Part shown: positions 57,925 through 64,000 of the stretch, piece after piece
How positions within the stretch are numbered: the first letter of the stretch is position 1
Layout: every line of letters begins with the position of its first letter
Assembly: GCA_020744425.1 (NCBI GenBank)
Contig: JAGMUV010000017.1
Coordinates: forward strand, 124,001-188,000
Direction of reading: 5' to 3'
DNA: 64,000 nucleotides
Origin: Dactylonectria macrodidyma
Lineage: Eukaryota; Ascomycota; Sordariomycetes; Hypocreales; Nectriaceae
Position numbers and translations under genes: made by a program
Notes under the pieces: model-generated
The model's input: only the letters and a program-made list of their open reading frames with translations
The model's database searches: none
What the model was told of the DNA's origin: nothing

Positions 57925-58714
57925 CCCGGGCCTAGTGAGTAGGTACGTGAGACTAGTAAAACCACCCTATTAGACCTTTCCGTCTGACAAGTTTAAAGAT
58001 CAAGGGGGCATTAACGTCATATGACAGACTGCATCAGAGCTCTTATCAAGCAATGTGGGACCTGCGAACGTGGCATACCAACCTCAAGAGGAGTGTAGGC
58101 ACCGACGAGAGAGAGCAGCAAACTGGCGCTCGACGGAAGTATCAAGCAGCTATAGCACCACTCCCTAAAAGAATTTGCCAGATGCGCTATTATTTGGGAG
58201 GTGGCTACCAGTCATGCCGTAGTAATGAATACTGGAGGCGCAGAAGACTCAAGTAGCTGGCTTTAGGGCTTGACTAAGGCGGTTGAACTTATTTTCAGCA
58301 GGTGGGTTACTATCTCTGCCGGGCCAACAAAGACAAGCTTGTGAACAAGCTACTGAGTAATGGAGAAGTCGCCAAGGACCCTCGAAAGGGAGTAGAACGA
58401 CGAAATATCCTCCAAACGAAGGAGAGGCGTTCGAGAATTACGCCTTTGGGCCCGACAGTCACCACAGATCAAGGACCATCGACGCAGCAAACCATACAAA
58501 CACAGATGAAACGTGCGCTCCCAGGATCAGAGCAGTGATGACAATTGTGAAGCATATCAAGCTCCATCGTCGAGGCAAAAGCGCTTTGCCTCTTCCAACG
58601 ACACCAATGCCAGCAGCAAGGCATGTGATAGTAATAAACGCACTAAGTGTCACGGCGTGTTTCAGAAGACAGTGTTAGAGTACTTCAAGGAACGAAAGAT
58701 AACCCGCGATTCAT

Positions 58715-58753
58715 TCTGACATCAAACTCTGACATCAAACTCTGACATCAAAC
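58715..58753. repeat. 13-bp tandem repeat TCTGACATCAAAC, three copies
   Basis: Three identical direct units followed by TCAG. Confidence 0.92.
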
Positions 58754-59395
58754 TCAGCGTTGACTCTGTTCCTGAAGGAAGAAGTAAACCGACTCGAGAA
58801 GGGCAGTCAAACTAAAGAGACCGAGTGACCGAGACAATTCCCTGGGGGATTTATGGTAAGCCTTGTAATTGATTGCGTTTTCAGTTTCGGCATTCTCCGT
58901 CGCCCAATGACCCCTTTGAGGAACTTGGGTCTTCTTGACTCAGGTGCAACTATTAATTTGCTTGCCATTGGGTACCAGGCCAGCCACGAAAAGCCTCGCA
59001 CCTACAGCAAGTCTAATGTAACCCATCGCTGGCCACCGTTCGCACCAGCCCCTGGGCCAGAGACTTAGCTGCGACCGCCCGCATCCCTTAGATTATGTTG
59101 CTTACAGGGATGCATGATCTAACCCCTAACTTCTAGATGCCACCTTTCTGCGGCTTCTAGCATGAGCCCGCCGAATGGGTTCCTGCGGCATTTTCCGTCC
59201 CAGCATGACTTGAGCGTAGACGCCACAGAACGTCCGGCGCATGCGCTAAGATATGTGGCTTCCCGGTGTCTTTTGGAGTCTCGAGTGTGTCCCACAAAGG
59301 TTATCTCCAAGTCTCGCCGCCCTCTTCTTCCCTGGTTATCGACCTCTCCCACTCCCTCATAACGCCATAAACATGCAAAGGTGATTTGATCCACC

Positions 59396-60744
59396 ATGGA
59401 TGAACCTCGTGCAGCTCTCCCTTCGAATCCAGACGAAAATCGAGGCCCCGAAATCTTGGTCGCAACACTGTTGGTCACGGCGTTGGCGACGATCGCGGTG
59501 ATTGCAAGAGGCTATGTGCGATTATTCGTTATCCGCAATACAGGATGGGATGTAAGTTGGAAGCCCATACTGCTTTTCGTTTCCCTGCAAGACACGACTT
59601 AGAGATTCGTGTGCTGATCAACCCGCGCTCCAGGATGCGTTCATGACTATCGCCATGGCCTTGTCCTGGGCTGGCCAGGGCGTCATTGTCCCAGAAGTGT
59701 CCCACGGCGCCGGACGACATATTGGCGACGTCGACCCGGGCATCTACCAAACCGGCGTGAAACTGAACTTCATCAGCCAGCCCATCTTCCTAGTAGCCAT
59801 ATGTATGGTCAAACTCTCCGTCGGATCGTCGCTATTACGTATCGCATCGACAAAGTTTTACAAATACCTGATTCTCTCCATCATGGTCTTCACAGCAGTT
59901 TACACGGTTGCATGCGTCTTCGTATGTTGATGATGATATGTTCCTAGCGCCACGTCTTGTCCGCTGACTTTCCTCATAGACCCTGATCCTTCAGTGCAGT
60001 GATATTCGTGCCCTCTGGGATCCCATGGTAAAAGCAACTTGCTGGTCTCAGCAGGTTCTCCAAGGTCTCTCCTACACCAATGCCGCATTCAACATCCTCA
60101 CCGATCTTCTTTTTGCCGTCATTATTCCCATCCCGATGCTCTGGAATCTAAATGTCCGTTTCCGCACTCGGATCTCTCTTATTGGTATCCTTGGTCTCGG
60201 TATCTTCGCCTGCGCAGCTGCCATTGTCAGGTTGGGCTATGCGGCCAACTACGGCAAGTTAGGCGACTGGCTATGGGATTCGCGCAACCTCACCATTTGG
60301 GTGGTAATTGAGCTCAACGTCGGTATCATCGCTGGTACCTTGCCTTGTCTCCGACCCATCTTCAAGAGCTTCCTTGGCAGCATTTACGGCACAGGATCGC
60401 GCAAGACACCCGCGCTAGGCACTACCAAATACGCCCATGGAACGTTGCCGAGTGGGAAGAACTGGCAGTCGTTGTCTGGTGGTCGACATGACGAGATTGC
60501 GGACGAGACGAGCAGTCAAACGGCGATCAATGCTGGCCTCGGCGAGTACGAGCTCCGAGATCGGATGGCGAAACAGGCCAGCATCACGACCCAGACAACG
60601 ATATTGGCAGACCTCGAAGCCAAGTCGAGCGATGAGAGCGTAGACCGGGTTGGTCTAGAAGGTGGCTACAGCGAACGCCATTCCGGCATTAAGAAAACAA
60701 CAGTTACGACAGTTGAGGTCTCGCAATCTAGGAGGTTTCATTAA
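59396..60744 (+). CDS. Pth11-like rhodopsin-domain integral membrane protein
   Basis: Exons 59396-59551, 59634-59921 and 59980-60744 give 402 residues. The introns are 82 nt (GTAAGT...CCAG) and 58 nt (GTATGT...CATAG). Hydrophobic helices include ILVATLLVTALATIAVIARG, DAFMTIAMALSWAGQGVIV, LNFISQPIFLVAICMVKLSV, YLILSIMVFTAVYTVACVF, AAFNILTDLLFAVIIPIPML and ISLIGILGLGIFACAAAIV. Family motifs are LQCSDIRALWDP, the TDLLFAVIPIPMLW-like segment and ELNVGIIAGTLPCLRPIFKS at the last helix. A long polar cytoplasmic tail of about 120 residues follows, containing YAHGTLPSGKNW and ending VSQSRRFH. The family includes Pth11 of Magnaporthe, a receptor for surface cues, but most members have unknown ligands. 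The gene is intact. It is not close in sequence to the 23411-24513 copy, so recent local duplication is unlikely. Confidence 0.9.
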
Positions 60745-61767
60745 ATACCCACTCCTTAATTATGCTAGTTCAGTCTTTGGCCTCAACTTTGATTTACTGG
60801 CGTCCTCTTTGCTACATAGCGGGTTCACGATCGGCGCAGATCTAGATGGAAGGGTTTATATGCCTTTCGGTACGAAAGGTCTTCTTAAGCTCTGGGATTT
60901 CCACCCCCAAAATTTGGCCCCCCCTTGCAAAATTACCCGATTAAGCCATGCGCAACCGCACCTCCTAATTGGTCCTAATCCTCCCACTCTCATTTGCCAC
61001 AAATCCTCCCACTCTCATTTGACACAAATCCTCCCACTCTCTTTTGGCACATGTGGATGAGCTTCGAATTCACCCGCCCCCCCCCCGAGATCAAGTGTAG
61101 AGAAGTCTTCATTGGCTGGGATTTTTCTGTTAAGAATCACGTGGGATTCACGTGAGCTTTTAATTTATAATAATGTCGTTGCTCTTGTCGTTTGCATTTG
61201 GTGAGATTCCTGCTTCTGCTTGAGTTAGGTGAAATCTATTAACTTTACATTAGATCGGACTTTTAATATAATATATATATATATATCGGAAACAGTGGAT
61301 TGCTTTTTCTCGAAATCTCATTATTGATCTCCTTTATACCTTTTGGAATACCTGGTAGCCACTTGGCGGAGATTTTTGGTTTGTGGTGGATTTCTGGTGC
61401 TGCGAACCCCGCTTCAGACGTCATCATCGTCATGGAACGCGAACCGGACGTTCCGGGCGGGGGTCATCATCGTCCCCTGCGTAAAAGAGCCAGAACGACA
61501 AGGGCAATGGAATCGAAACAACAAGAGCGTGATAGGGAATGCGGGAGAAGGAGCAGGAGAGCAGTGAGGGAGCGTCGAGCCGTAACCGACCTAAGAAAAG
61601 GACCACGCCCAAGGCGGCTGTGTTGACATCCGTTGTCACGGATCAATGGCTATTCCGATCCATTGGTGGCTGGGATGTGGATGGTCTCCTTGTCAGTAGC
61701 TTCCGCTGGTTAGCGCTAGTTTTCTTCTTCAATCAATTCAACCTGCACATTTCAACAGGCTGGCATC
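60745..61767. other. 3' flank of Pth11-like gene and repeat-bearing spacer
   Basis: It contains the 25-bp tandem array (60977-61051), a short C-rich run near 61077-61087 and an AT dinucleotide run near 61270-61286. Open frames at 61300-61640 on both strands are Arg-rich and could be the 5' leader of the LINE fragment that follows; no function is assigned. Confidence 0.4.
60977..61051. repeat. 25-bp tandem repeat, three copies
   Basis: Units begin AATCCTCCCACTCTCATTTG and end CCACA, GACACA or GGCACA variants. They differ by a few substitutions. Confidence 0.9.
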
Positions 61768-62355
61768 ATGATCGAGGCAATCCAGGGCCTGAAACAACTC
61801 CTACAACAAGACTTCAATAAGAAAATGGAAATCATGAAGGCCGAGTTTCAGCTCGAGTTTACAAAGCTTCACGACCGTATGGCTAAAGAAGTCGCTAGGA
61901 CCACGGCCCAGATGGCACAAGAGTTATCCCAAGCCTGTAAGCAGCTTACCCAGGTTTGCTGCGAGCTGGAACAAACCCAGCTACAGTTGGATATCATAAA
62001 CAATGCTTATGCAGCACGATCGCCTAGCAAGACATATGTGGATGCTGCCGGAATAACCCCTGTTAGTATTGCCAATCCAATTCCATCCACGGTTCGATCG
62101 GCAACTCCGGAACCGGTGTTCTGCACAGTAGACACATCCAGGGTGCCCGAGGATCATATTGGAGATACTACACCAGCAGTGCTTCGCAGGACCATTGAAC
62201 AGGAAATGCGAACCTCTAGCGACCAACCTAGTTGGCGATGCGTTGCAGTGACCAGAGATGGGCGAAATACCAACCGCCTGAGGGTCATCGGTAGGAACGA
62301 GGAAGAACTGAAGAGGATCAAGGCGATCATCGTGGCCAAGAACATTTGTGGCTAA
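61768..62355 (+). mobile_element. Tad-type LINE ORF1 (gag-like) fragment
   Basis: A 195-residue open frame. The first ~85 residues are a coiled coil (MIEAIQGLKQLLQQDFNKKM, ELSQACKQLTQVCCELEQTQ), then a Ser/Pro linker (YAARSPSKTYVDAAG). The C-terminal part (DQPSWRCVAVTRDGRNTNRL and RVIGRNEEELKRIKAIIVAK) is the RNA-recognition-like module seen in ORF1 proteins of fungal Tad-like LINEs. The protein stops right after this module; full-length ORF1 would continue through a second basic half and Cys-His knuckles, and ORF2 with endonuclease and reverse transcriptase is missing. The frame itself has no internal stop, so this insertion looks younger than the 40330-40760 relic. Confidence 0.8.
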
Positions 62356-62382
62356 CAGACCGGACAGACCGGTCAGACCGGT
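62356..62382. repeat. 9-bp tandem repeat CAGACCGGA/T, three copies
   Basis: Units CAGACCGGA, CAGACCGGT and CAGACCGGT sit immediately after the ORF1 stop codon, followed by the inverted CGGTCTAG. Confidence 0.85.
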
Positions 62383-63828
62383 CGGTCTAGGGTATTCTGG
62401 ATCGGTCTGGGTTGGCCTAAATGGGCTACTGTTTCAGTGCCCCCATTGGTCCACTGCGCCCTTAGGAAGACGGGGAAGGTCTGTTTACTCAACCTGGCGC
62501 GTCTGCACTTGCCAGAAAACTATTGCGAAAAATTCGCGTCGTGCTCCGTACGTGCGCATCCATACCTGCATCTTGATATCTTGTAGCAGGACTTCGAGCC
62601 CCGTGCCGTCTATACCGCAGTCTCTTGATCCTGTCTCAAGTATTGACCCTCACCCTATTGGCTAGCTCTTAGTTCCGCATTAAACTCTTCAAATCGTGCC
62701 ACTAGTGGGTTGCTGCACGTGTTGAGAAGAGGGCGCGGTTTTAAGTGGTCGGCTCTGGGTAGGTGGACGAAGAGACTTGGCCAATAGGGCGCGTGTGTGT
62801 GTTACCTTTGTTTTGCGTAGCCAATAAGACCTATGCAGCAGGCTTTGGGGAGCAGGCACCATTTGAGTAAAACAGGCTCTAGTTGCAAGCTTCGTACCGA
62901 AAGGCTACTCAGCGCAAGGGAGCCGCCAACTTGCCCGCCTCGCCCAGCTTCCAACTTCCGACTTCCCCCGGCGGACGTGCGCCTTCCCCTGTTTTCTAGA
63001 TTTTACGATGGTGTTATCTTGGCAAATTGAAGCTTTCTCCAACTTTACGCTACCCAAGAGCCCTAATATAATTGGTTGATTTGCAACATCTCACTGATGA
63101 GGGGTTATTCGGTGATGCACTAATGTTGAACATGCATCAAAGCATACAGTAAGTCTAAGCGTTATGCTCCGATCATCAATCTATGGCTCCAGTTACGGTT
63201 TCATCGCTTGTAAGTGAGGCAGCCAAAGGCAACATTATGAAACCTTGTGGTGTGCCAGGAAAGACACTGACTTTGATAGAATCTCTAGTCGAAGATGGGT
63301 TAGGTATGAGTATCAGGGATAGGGAACCCTGGGTGCGAAGAACGGGAAGCCGCGGTCAGTAAAATATTCACTGGGCGACATCAATCGCGGATCTGCGCAT
63401 CGCCGCGCCCGTCAACGGAGACGTTGATATTCGGACGCTCCATTCAATGCCCAGCAAATGATCTTTGACCTCGACCCGAGGTGAGCAGCTACAAGGAGGG
63501 AGGAGGTTTCAGCGCTAATACAATATGCTGAGAAATACCGCTTCGGGGCGGCATCCGAGCACCTCCGTAGCTCTAATCTTTTAAAACTCAGATGGTAGGG
63601 CTTGATTGTAAGACTTTCTAGCGTTGAGATCCTAAAAGGGACCGTTTAAAGAAAAAAAAATGTGTCAATGGTCCTTCGATTGTAATAACAATACTAATTA
63701 CGAGCAACTGTTTTTATTAAGCGCACTCAGCATCCCTACGCGATCAAACAACATTTCTAGATTCAGGCCTAACGTCTAACTACTATAAACTGACCCACGA
63801 CTTGAAATTGAGAGCACTCCTATCCACT
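62383..63828. other. Intergenic, no gene recognised
   Basis: Only short frames without domains occur. An A9 run lies near 63652-63660. The last part is the 3' flank of the minus-strand gene at the window edge. Confidence 0.45.
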
Positions 63829-64000
63829 CTAGAACAGTATAGACCCACTAATGCCCAGGATGCCGATATAGCTGCCTGACGCAACACCGGCAGATGAAGT
63901 TTCTCCACTTCCGCTCCCACTTCCGCTTCCGCTGTCGATCACACCCTTACCATCTTTAACACCCGTAATCTTCGTGACGCCATCCGTAGAGAACGCAACC
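63829..64000 (-). CDS. 3' end of a probable GPI-anchored surface protein (partial)
   Basis: The minus-strand frame entering from the right edge gives the last 56 residues of a protein. These are VAFSTDGVTKITGVKDGKGV, a Gly-Ser repeat (SGSGSGSGSGE), then TSSAGVASGSYIGILGISGS and ILF before a TAG at 63829-63831. A Ser/Gly-rich stretch with small omega-site candidates followed by a hydrophobic C-terminus with nothing after it is the pattern of a fungal GPI-anchoring signal. The N-terminal catalytic or structural domain lies outside the window, so the enzyme or wall-protein type cannot be told. Confidence 0.6.
   Translation of the reverse strand, partial: VAFSTDGVTKITGVKDGKGVIDSGSGSGSGSGETSSAGVASGSYIGILGISGSILF

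Larger units (their letters stand above)
57121..59395. other. Gene-poor stretch with repeats
   Basis: Copy 2 of the dispersed GC-rich repeat and a 13-bp triplication lie here. A frame at 58853-59068 contains GLLDSGATINLLAIGY, loosely like a retroelement protease active site. No intact gene is recognised. Confidence 0.4.

Noticed and set aside
1..64000. tRNA genes and CRISPR arrays
   Set aside because: I scanned for GTTCGANTCC-type T-loops with matching acceptor stems and for regular spacer-separated repeats. The few GTTCGA words had no cloverleaf around them, and the tandem arrays have no spacers.

Overview
This window looks like nuclear DNA of a filamentous ascomycete (Pezizomycotina, probably Sordariomycetes and perhaps Hypocreales). 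The evidence is short introns (49-102 nt) with GTRNGT donors, CTAAC-type branch sites and YAG acceptors. The protein families are also typical of moulds: CAP20-type perilipin, Pth11-like receptors, MARVEL protein and bZIP. Decayed Tad-type LINE pieces carry CpA-to-TpA changes of the kind made by repeat-induced point mutation (RIP). The taxonomic call is an inference from gene content only. Start codons and splice sites were read by eye.

Nine gene models appear intact. From left to right they are: a perilipin-like lipid-droplet protein (minus, 3859-4361) divergent from a mitochondrial Mn-superoxide dismutase (plus, 5593-6352); a membrane RING-H2 protein (8201-8841); a CorA-like metal-ion transporter (minus, 10156-12020); a Kelch-type ectodomain membrane protein (minus, 14215-16503); a Pth11-like seven-helix protein (minus, 23411-24513); a MARVEL-type four-helix protein (29389-30210); a six-exon transcription-factor-domain protein without a zinc cluster (minus, 32207-34560); and a bZIP factor (41812-42767). 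Further right are a Cys-cluster protein of unknown function (54107-54835), a second intact Pth11-like gene (59396-60744), and at the right edge the 3' end of a probable GPI-anchored surface protein (minus, 63829-64000).

The rest is gene-poor and full of gene relics, each recognised from residual protein sequence broken by stops or frameshifts. They are: half a Zn2Cys6 cluster (25962-26126), a third Pth11-like gene with a nonsense codon (26640-27551), a 2-oxoglutarate/Fe(II) oxygenase (45690-46454), the N-terminal half of a 14-3-3 protein (49164-49511), an F-box protein (49799-51261), a possible alpha/beta hydrolase N-terminus (51590-51811) and a BCS1-like AAA ATPase (56968-57120). LINE pieces lie at 25441-25585, 40330-40760 and 61768-62355, and possibly 28480-28960. 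Two MITE-like palindromic elements, a dispersed GC-rich repeat in two opposite-strand copies, and many short minisatellites complete the picture.

I see no operon-like or clearly coordinated new system. The genes read as independent units in a repeat-eroded accessory region. The most notable features are the density of broken gene copies, the three Pth11-like loci, and the small undescribed families (the Cys-cluster protein and several coding-like orphan frames).
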